A stretch of 64,000 nt of DNA, from contig CAKZGB010000020.1 of NCBI GenBank assembly GCA_936911875.1, positions 1-64,000 of the forward strand, in the 5' to 3' direction. A program made the translations under genes and the position numbers. Each line of letters begins with the position of its first letter. The stretch's first letter is position 1. Positions 7,322 through 15,516 of the stretch are shown here, one piece after another. Below the pieces are notes generated by a model. That model did not search any database. It saw only the letters and a program-made list of their open reading frames with translations, and was not told where the DNA came from. This DNA is from an uncultured Lysobacteraceae bacterium (GTDB taxonomy: Bacteria > Pseudomonadota > Gammaproteobacteria > Xanthomonadales > Xanthomonadaceae).

Positions 7322-8497
7322 ATGACTAATCGAACCGCGCCCTTTGCGCCAATGGCCCTGTTTTCGATGGCGGTCGGCGGCTTCGCCATCGGTACTACCG
7401 AATTCGCCACGATGGGCGTACTGCCCGAAATTGCGAAAGGTATGCAGGTCAGCATCCCGCAGGCGGGTCACTTCATCAGTGCGTATGCGATCGGCGTCGT
7501 AGTCGGGGCGCCGGTGCTGGCCGTGCTGTTCGCCCGCACACCGCGTAAAGTGCTGCTGCTTGGACTCATGGTGGCGTTCGCAATCGGCAATGCCTTTAGC
7601 GCCTTGGCCACGACCTCCACACAGCTGTGGTGGGCGCGATTCATTGCAGGCCTTCCGCATGGCGCCTTTTTTGGTGTGGCGTCGCTGGTGGGCGCGCAGC
7701 TGGTAGGACACAAGCATCGGGCCAAAGCCGTGGCCGCCATCATGATGGGACTCAATGTCGCCACCCTGGCGGGAGTTCCTCTCGCTACATGGATTGGTCG
7801 AAGACTGGACTGGCCCGCCGTTTACTGGCTCGTGGCCGGGCTTGCTGCCGCCTGCCTCCTGCTAATGATGCGTTTCGTGCCGAAGGGAATGGCCGGCACC
7901 GAAGTGCATCCCATGGATGAACTGAAATCTCTGACGCGCCAGCCCGTGGTGATTGCGTTGCTGACGGGTGCGATTGGCGGGTGCGGATTATTCAGTGCCT
8001 TCAGCTACATCGTGCCGACGCTCGAACAACATGCCGGAGTGCCTTCGCAAACCGTTCCGTGGATTCTTGCGATGTTCGGTGTGGGTCAAATCATCGGTAG
8101 CCTCACCGCCGCGCATTTTGCCGACCGCGCGCTGCTGCCGGCGATCAAAGGCTGTTTGCTGTGGAGTGCGTTGTGCCTCGTCATCTTTGCACTGCTGTGT
8201 GGCGTGCAGGTGCTGGCAGCGCCCCTGGTATTCCTGATCGGTACGATGGTGACCCTGGCCAATCCCTTGCAGATCCGTCTAATGGACGTGTCGGGCGAGG
8301 CGCAGACGTTGGCAGCGGCCGGGAATCACGCCTCCTTTAATTTGGCCAATGCCATGGGTGCATGGCTGGGTGGTCTGGTGCTGACTTGGGGCTGGGGTTA
8401 CCCCGCCACCGGCTGGGTTGGGGCGGTGCTGGCACTGCTCGGATTGGCCCTCTTTGTCGGTAGCCGGCAGCGACCGGTGCCGCATCGCGAGGCCTGA
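7322..8497 (+). CDS. MFS transporter of the AraJ/YdhP (DHA1) type
   Basis: 391 residues with 12 predicted membrane helices. The first helix carries the TTEFATMGVLP signature seen in AraJ/YdhP-like sugar and drug exporters, followed by a loop A-type segment between helices 2 and 3 (LFARTPRKVLLLG) and a motif C-like GLNVATLAGVPLATWIG. The role is probably export of a small hydrophilic or drug-like molecule. The substrate is unknown. It is divergent from mrfA with only about 90 bases between the starts, and it is followed by the emrR promoter region. Confidence 0.85.
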   Translation: MTNRTAPFAPMALFSMAVGGFAIGTTEFATMGVLPEIAKGMQVSIPQAGHFISAYAIGVVVGAPVLAVLFARTPRKVLLLGLMVAFAIGNAFSALATTSTQLWWARFIAGLPHGAFFGVASLVGAQLVGHKHRAKAVAAIMMGLNVATLAGVPLATWIGRRLDWPAVYWLVAGLAAACLLLMMRFVPKGMAGTEVHPMDELKSLTRQPVVIALLTGAIGGCGLFSAFSYIVPTLEQHAGVPSQTVPWILAMFGVGQIIGSLTAAHFADRALLPAIKGCLLWSALCLVIFALLCGVQVLAAPLVFLIGTMVTLANPLQIRLMDVSGEAQTLAAAGNHASFNLANAMGAWLGGLVLTWGWGYPATGWVGAVLALLGLALFVGSRQRPVPHREA

Positions 8498-8548
8498 AAG
8501 GCGGGCAGGGCCCGGATGTCGGTGAGCTGAACAATACTTCGACGGGAT

Positions 8549-8608
8549 ACTATTGCGGTAGCAATAGTTGCCTTGACAAGTAAATATTGCGGATGCACAA
8601 TATCCGCC
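8549..8608 (+). promoter_or_regulatory. emrR promoter with two MarR-type operators
   Basis: -35 TTGACA (8573-8578), 17-base spacer, -10 CACAAT (8596-8601). The ATG of emrR is at 8609, only 7 bases beyond the -10, so the mRNA is probably leaderless. Operator 1 is a perfect inverted repeat ACTATTGC-GGTA-GCAATAGT (8549-8568), just upstream of the -35. Operator 2 is ATATTGCG-GATG-CACAATAT (8584-8603), overlapping spacer and -10. The repeats are 35 bases apart. Bound repressor would block RNA polymerase, so autorepression with ligand-triggered release is expected. Confidence 0.8.
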
Positions 8609-9064
8609 ATGACCTCACTAGATGCCTCCAGCAGTTCCAATCTTGGCCGCTTGCTGCGCCAGACTCGCGAAGAGTTGTGGCGTCACATGTCTGCTGAGCT
8701 GGCTGCCGTTGGCATCGAAATGAACTTCAGTCAGTACATCGTCATGAAGAATCTGCGTAACGGTCCGGCAATGTCGTCCTCGCTGGCCGACTGTGCTGCC
8801 ATTAACGCCGGTGCCATGACGCGCGTCATTGATTCCCTGATTGAGCAGGGTCTGGTTACTCGCACACCATCCGAACAGGATCGGCGCGTGATGCACGTGG
8901 ACCTGACTGCGCAAGGCAGGAAGATCGCTAAACAAATGGAAGTCTGCGGCTTGCGCACGCTCGAGTGTGCGTTGGCCGACATTTCCGACCGCCGTCTTTC
9001 CGAGCTGTTTCATACGCTCGAAACCATCGTCGGTAATCTGCAGTCGTCTAACGAACCTCAATAA
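8609..9064 (+). CDS. emrR: MarR-family repressor of the efflux operon
   Basis: 151 residues with a winged helix-turn-helix: recognition region about residues 60-90 (SSLADCAAINAGAMTRVIDSLIEQGLVTR), then the wing PSEQDRRVMHVDLTAQG with the conserved DRR. MarR proteins bind palindromes as dimers and let go when phenolic or drug ligands bind. It is the first gene of the operon with the tripartite pump (13 bases to the next gene), the arrangement of emrRCAB in Stenotrophomonas maltophilia. I placed the start at the ATG just after the -10 box; an upstream in-frame TTG would fall inside the promoter. Confidence 0.9.
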   Translation: MTSLDASSSSNLGRLLRQTREELWRHMSAELAAVGIEMNFSQYIVMKNLRNGPAMSSSLADCAAINAGAMTRVIDSLIEQGLVTRTPSEQDRRVMHVDLTAQGRKIAKQMEVCGLRTLECALADISDRRLSELFHTLETIVGNLQSSNEPQ

Positions 9065-9076
9065 GAACAGTACACA

Positions 9077-10519
9077 ATGAGCAAGAGTCAATCATTCCGC
9101 CCACGCGGTCTGACGGCCGCCGCATTGGCAATGGCCCTGTCGGCCTGCGCCAGCACGGGCGGTCTGCAACCCAAGGGTCAAATACACGATGCCAATGCCA
9201 CATTGGCTACGCAAGAATCGTTGGGTCAATACGTCCGTTCCGGTGCAGAGTTTCCCGCCGCCAACTGGTGGACTGCATTCGGCGATGCGCAGCTCGACAC
9301 ACTGATTCGCGAGGCATTGTCCGCACAGCCATCGCTTGATGCTGCCAATGCCCGCGTCGATCTGGCCAATGCGCAACTGGGACTGGTTACTCAGGAAGAC
9401 AAATGGCAAGGTCAGGCTGTCGGCCAGGTCAGTGGCGTGCAGTTGCCCGAGACGATTATTCCTGAGCCGATCGGCGGTGAGTTCAAGGCCACAACCATTG
9501 GTCGCGTCCAGTTCTCCAAGACCTTTGACGTGTGGGGCAGCAACAAGGCCAAGCAGGCACAATCTCTGGATGCAGTGCATGCCGCTCAAGTTGATGTGCA
9601 AGCTGCGCGTCTTTCGATTGCCGCCAACATCGCCCGCGCTTATGTCGGTCTGGATCAGGCTTACCGTGCCAAGGACGTCGCTGCTGACGAACGGCAGCGC
9701 AACGAGGCCCTGTTAAAGCTGGCTTCGGCACGCGTTAAGAAGGGTCTGGATAACGAGCTGCAAGTGCGCAATTCGCAAATGGCGATTGCTTCCGCACAGC
9801 AACTTTCGTTCGCTGCCGATCAGCAGATTGCCTTGCTCAAGCATGCCATTGCGGCGCTGATGGGGCAGGGACCGGATCGAGGCAATGCCATTACGCGTCC
9901 TGCGATGAAGCAGGCGGGTCGTCTGAATGTCCCTTCGGTCCTGCCTAGTGAACTGCTGGGACATCGTCCGGATCTGGTCGCTGCACGTTGGCGCGTAGAG
10001 GCTGCTGCTAAGGGCATTGATGTAGCCAAGGCGGCGTTCTATCCCACCATTAATCTCAGTGGCATGGCCGGCCTTGCCGCTGCCGATGTCATGGATCTGT
10101 TTAGCGCCAAGGCATTGCTGCTGCAGGTCGGGCCTTCGATCAGTCTGCCGCTGTTCGCACAGGGCCGACTGCAAGGTCAGCTGGCCGTCAACGATGCGCA
10201 ATACGATCTGGCCGTGGCTCAATACAACGGCCTGCTGGCCGGTGCGTTACGTGAGGTGGCGGATGCCCTGACCTCGAACCGCACGCTGGATGCGCAAATC
10301 GGCTCGCTGCAAATGGCGGTAGATGCCGCGCGCAAGGCCGAAGCCATTGCGGTGGCCCGGTACCGTGCGGGCCTCGGTACGCAGATTGATGTGCTCAACG
10401 CACAGCGTCCTCTGCTGCAAATGAATCAACAACTGGTCGCGCTCAAGGCGCAAAAAAATCAAACTCTCGTCGATCTCAATACTGCCCTCGGTGGCGGTGT
10501 GCTGATGGAAGGCAACTGA
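9077..10519 (+). CDS. emrC: Outer-membrane efflux lipoprotein (NodT/OprM family)
   Basis: 480 residues with a lipoprotein signal peptide; lipobox LSAC gives Cys at about residue 25. Two repeated outer-membrane efflux domains follow, with the family motifs W-AFGD-QLD near residue 55, RPDLVAARWRVEAAAKGIDVAKAAFYP and an ARYRAGLGTQIDVLNAQR segment near the end. It forms the trimeric TolC-like channel that connects to EmrA. It lies between emrR and emrA, as emrC does in Stenotrophomonas, so the pump carries its own exit duct rather than using a shared TolC. Confidence 0.9.
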   Translation: MSKSQSFRPRGLTAAALAMALSACASTGGLQPKGQIHDANATLATQESLGQYVRSGAEFPAANWWTAFGDAQLDTLIREALSAQPSLDAANARVDLANAQLGLVTQEDKWQGQAVGQVSGVQLPETIIPEPIGGEFKATTIGRVQFSKTFDVWGSNKAKQAQSLDAVHAAQVDVQAARLSIAANIARAYVGLDQAYRAKDVAADERQRNEALLKLASARVKKGLDNELQVRNSQMAIASAQQLSFAADQQIALLKHAIAALMGQGPDRGNAITRPAMKQAGRLNVPSVLPSELLGHRPDLVAARWRVEAAAKGIDVAKAAFYPTINLSGMAGLAAADVMDLFSAKALLLQVGPSISLPLFAQGRLQGQLAVNDAQYDLAVAQYNGLLAGALREVADALTSNRTLDAQIGSLQMAVDAARKAEAIAVARYRAGLGTQIDVLNAQRPLLQMNQQLVALKAQKNQTLVDLNTALGGGVLMEGN

Positions 10520-10520
10520 A

Positions 10521-11705
10521 ATGACACAAGAACTGATTCCCTCGGCCAATGCGGCCAATCCGCAGGCAACTGCTCCGAACGGCAAGCGCAAGCGCGCCTT
10601 GCTCATCCTCGTTGCAGTGCTGGTGCTCGCTGCCATCGCAACGCTGTTGCTGTACCTGTTTGACTGGCGCTGGAAGGAGACCACCGACGACGCCTACGTG
10701 CAAGGCAACATGGTGACCATTACGCCGCAAACCGCCGGTACCGTCACTGCAATTCACGCCGAAAACGGCATGAAGGTGGAGCAGGGCGCTACGCTGGTGG
10801 AGCTCGATCCGCTCGATGCAGTCGTCGGCCTGGAAAGCGCCAAGGCCAATCTGGCCAACGCGGTGCGGCAGGCTCGCGGTCTGTATTCGCAGGTCGCAAC
10901 CGGTGCTGCTGAAATTCGCGCCAAGCAAATTGCTCTGGCCAATGCCCAGCAGGATCTGGCACGTCGCCAGGGTCTGGTCGGTATGGGTGCTGTTTCGGCT
11001 GAGGAACTGGCGCATGCCCGTGAACAGGTCGCGATGGCTGAAGCGGCGTTGAGTGCTTCGAACAGCACGCAAGCTCGCGCTCGTGCCCTGGTCGATGCCA
11101 CCGGTATCGCTACGCAACCGCAAGTCGAAGCGGCTGCAGCGCAAGTGCGGCAGGCGTATCTGGCCGTTGCGCGCAATCGCATCGTGGCGCCTGTCGGCGG
11201 CTATCTGGCACAACGCACCATTCAAGTGGGTCAACGCGTGCAGCCCGGTACTTCGCTGATGACCGTGGTCCCGCTGGATCAGGTCTGGGTCGAAGCCAAC
11301 TTTAAAGAAACGCAGCTCAAGAAGATGCGCATTGGCCAGCCGGTCAAGGTCACTGCCGATCTGTACGGCGACAAGGTCGAGTACAAGGGCAAGCTGGTGA
11401 GCATGGGTCTTGGAACGGGTAGTGCCTTCAGCGTGCTGCCGGCGCAAAACGCCAGCGGCAACTGGATCAAGATCGTGCAACGCGTGCCGGTCCGCATCGA
11501 ACTGGATCCGGCGCAAGTCGCCAAATATCCGCTGCGTATCGGTCTGAGCATGAGCGTCGATGTCGATGTACACGATCAGAACGGTCCGGTGCTGGCTGCT
11601 GCCGCTCCGAGTAAAGCGGTGTACACCACGAACGCATACGACCGTCAGCTGCACGAAGCCAATGACCTGATCGCCGGCATCATTGCCCGCAATTCCGGTC
11701 GCTAA
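10521..11705 (+). CDS. emrA: HlyD/EmrA-type membrane fusion protein
   Basis: 394 residues: short cytoplasmic N-terminus, one membrane helix about residues 30-50, then the EmrA hallmark TTDDAYVQGN and a split lipoyl domain (TPQTAGTVTAIHAENG ... RIVAPVGGYLAQ) separated by a long alpha-helical hairpin, and a beta-barrel region (PLDQVWVEANFKETQL). It bridges the EmrB inner-membrane pump and the EmrC channel across the periplasm. The start lies one base after the emrC stop, so translation is coupled. Confidence 0.92.
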   Translation: MTQELIPSANAANPQATAPNGKRKRALLILVAVLVLAAIATLLLYLFDWRWKETTDDAYVQGNMVTITPQTAGTVTAIHAENGMKVEQGATLVELDPLDAVVGLESAKANLANAVRQARGLYSQVATGAAEIRAKQIALANAQQDLARRQGLVGMGAVSAEELAHAREQVAMAEAALSASNSTQARARALVDATGIATQPQVEAAAAQVRQAYLAVARNRIVAPVGGYLAQRTIQVGQRVQPGTSLMTVVPLDQVWVEANFKETQLKKMRIGQPVKVTADLYGDKVEYKGKLVSMGLGTGSAFSVLPAQNASGNWIKIVQRVPVRIELDPAQVAKYPLRIGLSMSVDVDVHDQNGPVLAAAAPSKAVYTTNAYDRQLHEANDLIAGIIARNSGR

Positions 11706-11722
11706 TCCAGGAAGGCATCGCC

Positions 11723-13309
11723 GTGTCATCTGACAGCGCCGCAAGCAATCCGCCTGCCGCCGCCGCATCCGCGCCGGCCGCAGCGGGCTTCGCTCCACCC
11801 AACCGTGCGTTGACGACTCTCGGTCTGACGCTTGCATCCTTTATGCAAGTGCTGGACATGACGATTGCCAACGTCTCCCTGCCGACCATTGCCGGCAACC
11901 TGGGAGGCAGCTCCAATCAGGCCACGTGGGTGATTACCTCCTTCGCGGTCAGCAATGCCATCGCACTGCCGTTGACGGGTTATTTCACGCGTCGTTTCGG
12001 CGAGCGCAAATTATTTGTGTGGGCCACCTTGGCCTTCGTCATTGCGTCGCTGCTGTGCGGTCTGGCCACCAGCATGAATTTGCTGGTGGGTGCGCGTGCC
12101 TTGCAGGGCTTTGTTGCCGGACCGATGTATCCGGTCACGCAAGCACTGCTGCTGAGTGTTTATCCACCCAATAAACGAGGGCAGGCGCTAGCGCTGTTAG
12201 CCATGGTGACGGTGGTTGCGCCCATTGCCGGTCCGATTCTCGGTGGTTGGATTACCGACAATTACAGTTGGGAATGGATCTTCTTCATCAACGTGCCGAT
12301 CGGTGTGTTTTCCGCCTTAGTCGTGGGTGCGCAGCTCAAGGGTCGACCGGAACGCACTGACAAGCCGCGTATGGATTACGTCGGTCTGATCACGCTGGTG
12401 CTCGGCGTTGGCGCACTGCAAACACTGCTCGACCTGGGTAACGAACAGGACTGGTTCCACTCGACTGAGATTGTCGTGCTGGCGGTGATCAGTGCCATTG
12501 CACTGGCAGTGTTTGTGATCTGGGAACTGACCGATAAAGATCCGATTGTGGATCTGCGGCTGTTCCGTCACCGTAATTTCCGCGCCGGCACGATTGCCAT
12601 GGTGGCTGCGTATTCCGCATTCTTCAGCGTCGGTCTGATGGTGCCGCTGTGGCTGCAGCGCAATTTGGGCTACACACCGATCTGGGCAGGTTTTGCCACG
12701 GCACCGATCGGTATTCTGCCGGTGATTCTGACGCCGTTCGTGGGCCTGTATGCGCAACGTTTTGACTTGCGATGGGTCGCCAGTCTGGCCTTCGTCTTTA
12801 TGGCGGCGACGTGTTTCATGCGCTCGGAATTCAACACGCTGGTGGATTTCCGGGACATTGCACTGGTGCAGCTGTTCCAGGGTTTCGGTGTGGCGCTGTT
12901 CTTTATGCCGGTGCTGACGATTCTGCTCAGCGATCTGGAGCCGCATGAAATTGCGGGCGGTTCGGGCTTGGCGACGTTTGTGCGGACGCTGGGCGGTTCC
13001 TTTGCCGCATCGATCACCACGTGGTACTGGAACGAACGCACCACCGTGCATTACGCGCATCTCACTGAGGCCGTGCAGAACACGCAGCCGGCCGATGTGG
13101 CCCTGGTCGGTCAGATGGGGGGCGGCAACTTTACGGCCGGTGTGACGCGTCTGTCGCAAATGATCTCGCAGCAGGCCAATCAGATCGGGTTCAACGAGAT
13201 CTTCCACATCCTCGGCTGGCTGTTCATTCTGGTCATTGGCGTGGTGTGGTTTGCCAAGCCGCCGTTTACGGCCAAGGGCGGTCCGGACGCGGCTGCGGGT
13301 GGTCACTAG
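11723..13309 (+). CDS. emrB: DHA2-family MFS drug exporter EmrB
   Basis: 528 residues with about 14 membrane helices. Motifs of the EmrB/QacA branch: LDMTIANVSLPTIAGNLG in helix 1, the motif A loop GYFTRRFGERK, and motif C in helix 5 (VAPIAGPILGGWI). The start is GTG, preceded by AGGAAG (11709-11714). The N-terminus is Ala/Pro-rich. It uses the proton gradient to push hydrophobic toxicants into the EmrA/EmrC conduit. It is the last gene of the operon, followed by a stable hairpin. Confidence 0.93.
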   Translation: MSSDSAASNPPAAAASAPAAAGFAPPNRALTTLGLTLASFMQVLDMTIANVSLPTIAGNLGGSSNQATWVITSFAVSNAIALPLTGYFTRRFGERKLFVWATLAFVIASLLCGLATSMNLLVGARALQGFVAGPMYPVTQALLLSVYPPNKRGQALALLAMVTVVAPIAGPILGGWITDNYSWEWIFFINVPIGVFSALVVGAQLKGRPERTDKPRMDYVGLITLVLGVGALQTLLDLGNEQDWFHSTEIVVLAVISAIALAVFVIWELTDKDPIVDLRLFRHRNFRAGTIAMVAAYSAFFSVGLMVPLWLQRNLGYTPIWAGFATAPIGILPVILTPFVGLYAQRFDLRWVASLAFVFMAATCFMRSEFNTLVDFRDIALVQLFQGFGVALFFMPVLTILLSDLEPHEIAGGSGLATFVRTLGGSFAASITTWYWNERTTVHYAHLTEAVQNTQPADVALVGQMGGGNFTAGVTRLSQMISQQANQIGFNEIFHILGWLFILVIGVVWFAKPPFTAKGGPDAAAGGH

Positions 13310-13310
13310 T

Positions 13311-13328
13311 CGGGGTGGAAACACCCCG
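13311..13328 (+). terminator. Hairpin after emrB
   Basis: CGGGGTG (13311-13317) and CACCCCG (13322-13328) pair around a GAAA tetraloop, two bases after the emrB stop. There is no T-run after it, so it is either a weak terminator or an mRNA end-stabilising stem. Confidence 0.5.
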
Positions 13329-13345
13329 GCCGGGCCTCGGTTTGC

Positions 13346-13354
13346 TGGTATAAT
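13346..13354 (+). promoter_or_regulatory. Extended -10 promoter of the thrS leader
   Basis: TATAAT at 13349-13354 is preceded by TGG, giving an extended -10 (TGN). No convincing -35 is present. Transcription from about 13361 would give a ~170-base leader before thrS that contains the leader peptide and attenuator hairpin described below. Confidence 0.6.
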
Positions 13355-13421
13355 CGGGGCAACGTTACAAGATGGGATTTGCAGGTCTCCGGCGCGGCAA
13401 CGTCCCGGATTCGCGTGCGAC

Positions 13422-13448
13422 ATGAGGACTACCTTCCGCCACCGTTGA
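13422..13448 (+). CDS. Putative thrS leader peptide with tandem Thr codons
   Basis: ATG-AGG-ACT-ACC-TTC-CGC-CAC-CGT-TGA encodes MRTTFRHR. Two adjacent Thr codons upstream of a threonyl-tRNA synthetase, followed by competing RNA hairpins, are what transcription attenuation needs. The stop codon is 2 bases before the CATGGC antiterminator arm. The Shine-Dalgarno is poor, which is the main weakness. The frame could be chance, but its position relative to the hairpins is exact. Confidence 0.5.
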   Translation: MRTTFRHR

Positions 13449-13450
13449 TC

Positions 13451-13508
13451 CATGGCCCTAGATGCACAATGCATCTCGGACAGGCGCCATGTGGCGCCTT
13501 TCTTGTTT
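13451..13508 (+). terminator. Attenuator ahead of thrS with a competing antiterminator
   Basis: Terminator: AGGCGCC (13482-13488), loop ATGT, GGCGCCT (13493-13499), then a T-rich run (TTCTTGTTT). Competing pair: CATGGC (13451-13456) with GCCATG (13486-13491), which uses the left arm of the terminator, so the two folds exclude each other. A further stem GATGCA/TGCATC lies at 13461-13475. A ribosome stalled at the Thr codons leaves CATGGC free; one that reaches the leader stop covers it and lets the terminator form. The model is read directly from sequence and not tested. Confidence 0.6.
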
Positions 13509-13533
13509 CTGTTCCCCTCATTACCGACTGCAT

Positions 13534-15435
13534 ATGATCTCGATTACGCTTCCTGACGGCTCGCAACGCCAATTCGAAAATCCCGTTTCCGTATACGATG
13601 TGGCCGCCAGCATTGGCGCCGGTCTGGCCAAGGCCACATTGGCCGGCAAGGTCGACGGACAACTGGTCGATGCCGGTACGGTCATCGCCAACGATGCCAG
13701 CCTCGAAATCGTGACAGAAAAGTCGCCGGAAGCGCTGGACATTCTGCGTCACTCCACCGCGCATTTGCTGGCACAAGCCGTGCAACGTCTGTTCCCGGGC
13801 GCGCAAGTCACTATCGGTCCGGTCATCGACAACGGTTTCTATTACGACTTTGCCTACGAGCGTCCTTTTACGCCTGAGGACTTGCCGCTGATCGAAGACG
13901 AGATGCGCAAGATCGTCAAGGAATCGCAACCCGTTAGCCGCAGCGTCAAGTCGCGCGATGAGGCCGTGAATTTCTTCCGCGGTCTGGGCGAAAATTACAA
14001 AGCCGAAATCATTGAAAGCATTCCGGCCAACGAAGAACTGTCGCTGTACACGCAAGGTGAGTTCACCGATCTGTGCCGCGGTCCGCACGTTCCCAACACC
14101 GACAAGCTGCGCGCCTTCAAGCTGATGAAAGTCGCGGGTGCCTACTGGCGCGGTGACAGCAACAACGCGATGCTCTCGCGCATCTACGGTACCGCCTGGC
14201 TCAACGACAAAGATCTCAAGGCCTATCTGACGCAGCTCGAAGAAGCGGAAAAGCGCGATCACCGAAAGATTGCCAAGGCTCAGGATCTCTTCCACATTCA
14301 GGAGGAAGGCCCGGGTCTGGTGTTCTGGCATCCCAAGGGCTGGTCGATCTGGCAAGTGGTCGAGCAGCACATGCGCGGCGTGTATCGCAAGAGCGGCTAT
14401 CAGGAAGTGCGTTGCCCGCAGATTCTCGATGTCTCGCTGTGGAAGCGTTCGGGTCACTGGGATAACTACCAGGACAACATGTTCTTTACCGAATCCGAAA
14501 AGCGCACTTACGCCGTCAAGCCCATGAATTGCCCGGGCCACGTGCAGGTGTTCAACTCGGGTCTGCATTCGTACCGTGATTTGCCGATCCGTTACGGCGA
14601 GTTCGGCGCGTGTCATCGCAATGAACCGTCGGGTGCGTTGCACGGCATCTTGCGCGTGCGCGGTTTTACGCAGGACGATGGCCATATCTTCTGCACCGAG
14701 GCGCAGGTTGAAGACGAGGTTCGTGCCTTCCACAAGCAAGCGTTGGATGTGTACAAGACGTTTGGTTTCAGCGATATCCAGATCAAGATTGCCTTGCGTC
14801 CGGATTCGCGCCTTGGCGATGACGCCACCTGGGATCGTGCCGAAGATGCATTGCGTGATGCGTTGCGTTCGGCCGGTGTCGAGTGGGAAGAGTTGCCGGG
14901 CGAGGGTGCCTTCTACGGTCCTAAGATTGAGTACCACCTGAAGGATGCGATCGGTCGCACCTGGCAGTTGGGCACGATGCAGGTCGACTTTATGATGCCG
15001 GCGCGTCTGGGTGCCGAGTACATCAACGAGCAGAGCCAGCGCGTGCATCCGGTCATGTTGCACCGGGCCATCGTCGGTTCTATGGAACGCTTCATCGGCA
15101 TCCTGATTGAGCATCATGCCGGCGTGTTCCCGACCTGGCTGGCGCCGATTCAAGCCGTCGCGCTCAATATCACCGATGCGCAGGGAGAATTCGTCCGCGA
15201 TGTGGCCGCGCGCCTGGGAGATTTGGGCATCCGCGCCGACGTCGATGACCGTAACGAGAAAATTGGCTTTAAAATCCGTGAACATACGCTGCAGCGGGTC
15301 CCGTACCTGCTGGTAGCCGGTGACCGGGAGCGTGAGCAGGGCCTGATTTCGGTCCGCACCCGCTCGGGCGAGGATTTGGGTACCATGACGCCTGAGGCCT
15401 TTGCTGAACGGGTCAAGGCCGAATACGGCGTCTGA
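13534..15435 (+). CDS. thrS: Threonyl-tRNA synthetase
   Basis: 633 residues, normal size. Order of domains: N-terminal TGS domain (MISITLPDGSQRQF...), the editing domain with HSTAHLLAQAVQRLFPG and a C-R-PHVP segment, class II catalytic core with zinc ligands (MNCPGHVQ Cys, later His residues) and motif 3 GSMERFIGILIEHHAG, then the anticodon-binding domain. It charges tRNA-Thr and removes mis-attached Ser. I start at the ATG at 13534, where TGS homology begins; extending to 13462 would run through the attenuator. No Shine-Dalgarno is visible. infC follows 81 bases later. Confidence 0.96.
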   Translation: MISITLPDGSQRQFENPVSVYDVAASIGAGLAKATLAGKVDGQLVDAGTVIANDASLEIVTEKSPEALDILRHSTAHLLAQAVQRLFPGAQVTIGPVIDNGFYYDFAYERPFTPEDLPLIEDEMRKIVKESQPVSRSVKSRDEAVNFFRGLGENYKAEIIESIPANEELSLYTQGEFTDLCRGPHVPNTDKLRAFKLMKVAGAYWRGDSNNAMLSRIYGTAWLNDKDLKAYLTQLEEAEKRDHRKIAKAQDLFHIQEEGPGLVFWHPKGWSIWQVVEQHMRGVYRKSGYQEVRCPQILDVSLWKRSGHWDNYQDNMFFTESEKRTYAVKPMNCPGHVQVFNSGLHSYRDLPIRYGEFGACHRNEPSGALHGILRVRGFTQDDGHIFCTEAQVEDEVRAFHKQALDVYKTFGFSDIQIKIALRPDSRLGDDATWDRAEDALRDALRSAGVEWEELPGEGAFYGPKIEYHLKDAIGRTWQLGTMQVDFMMPARLGAEYINEQSQRVHPVMLHRAIVGSMERFIGILIEHHAGVFPTWLAPIQAVALNITDAQGEFVRDVAARLGDLGIRADVDDRNEKIGFKIREHTLQRVPYLLVAGDREREQGLISVRTRSGEDLGTMTPEAFAERVKAEYGV

Positions 15436-15516
15436 TTTGGGTTTACCATTTACAATATGAATCCGTGCACCCCGCTGGGCGGGGCGCCGGCAACTGATCA
15501 CTTTGGAGATTGATTT

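Noticed and set aside
7235..7717. N-terminal extension of MrfA by about 160 codons
   Set aside because: The extension is antisense to the MFS gene and lacks helicase homology; a good ribosome site precedes the ATG at 7234.
13462..13533. N-terminal extension of ThrS by 24 codons
   Set aside because: It would run through the terminator hairpin, and the conserved TGS domain begins at the ATG at 13534.
13361..13533. T-box riboswitch in the thrS leader
   Set aside because: No T-box consensus or specifier loop was recognised, and T-boxes are rare outside Firmicutes; the leader-peptide reading fits better.
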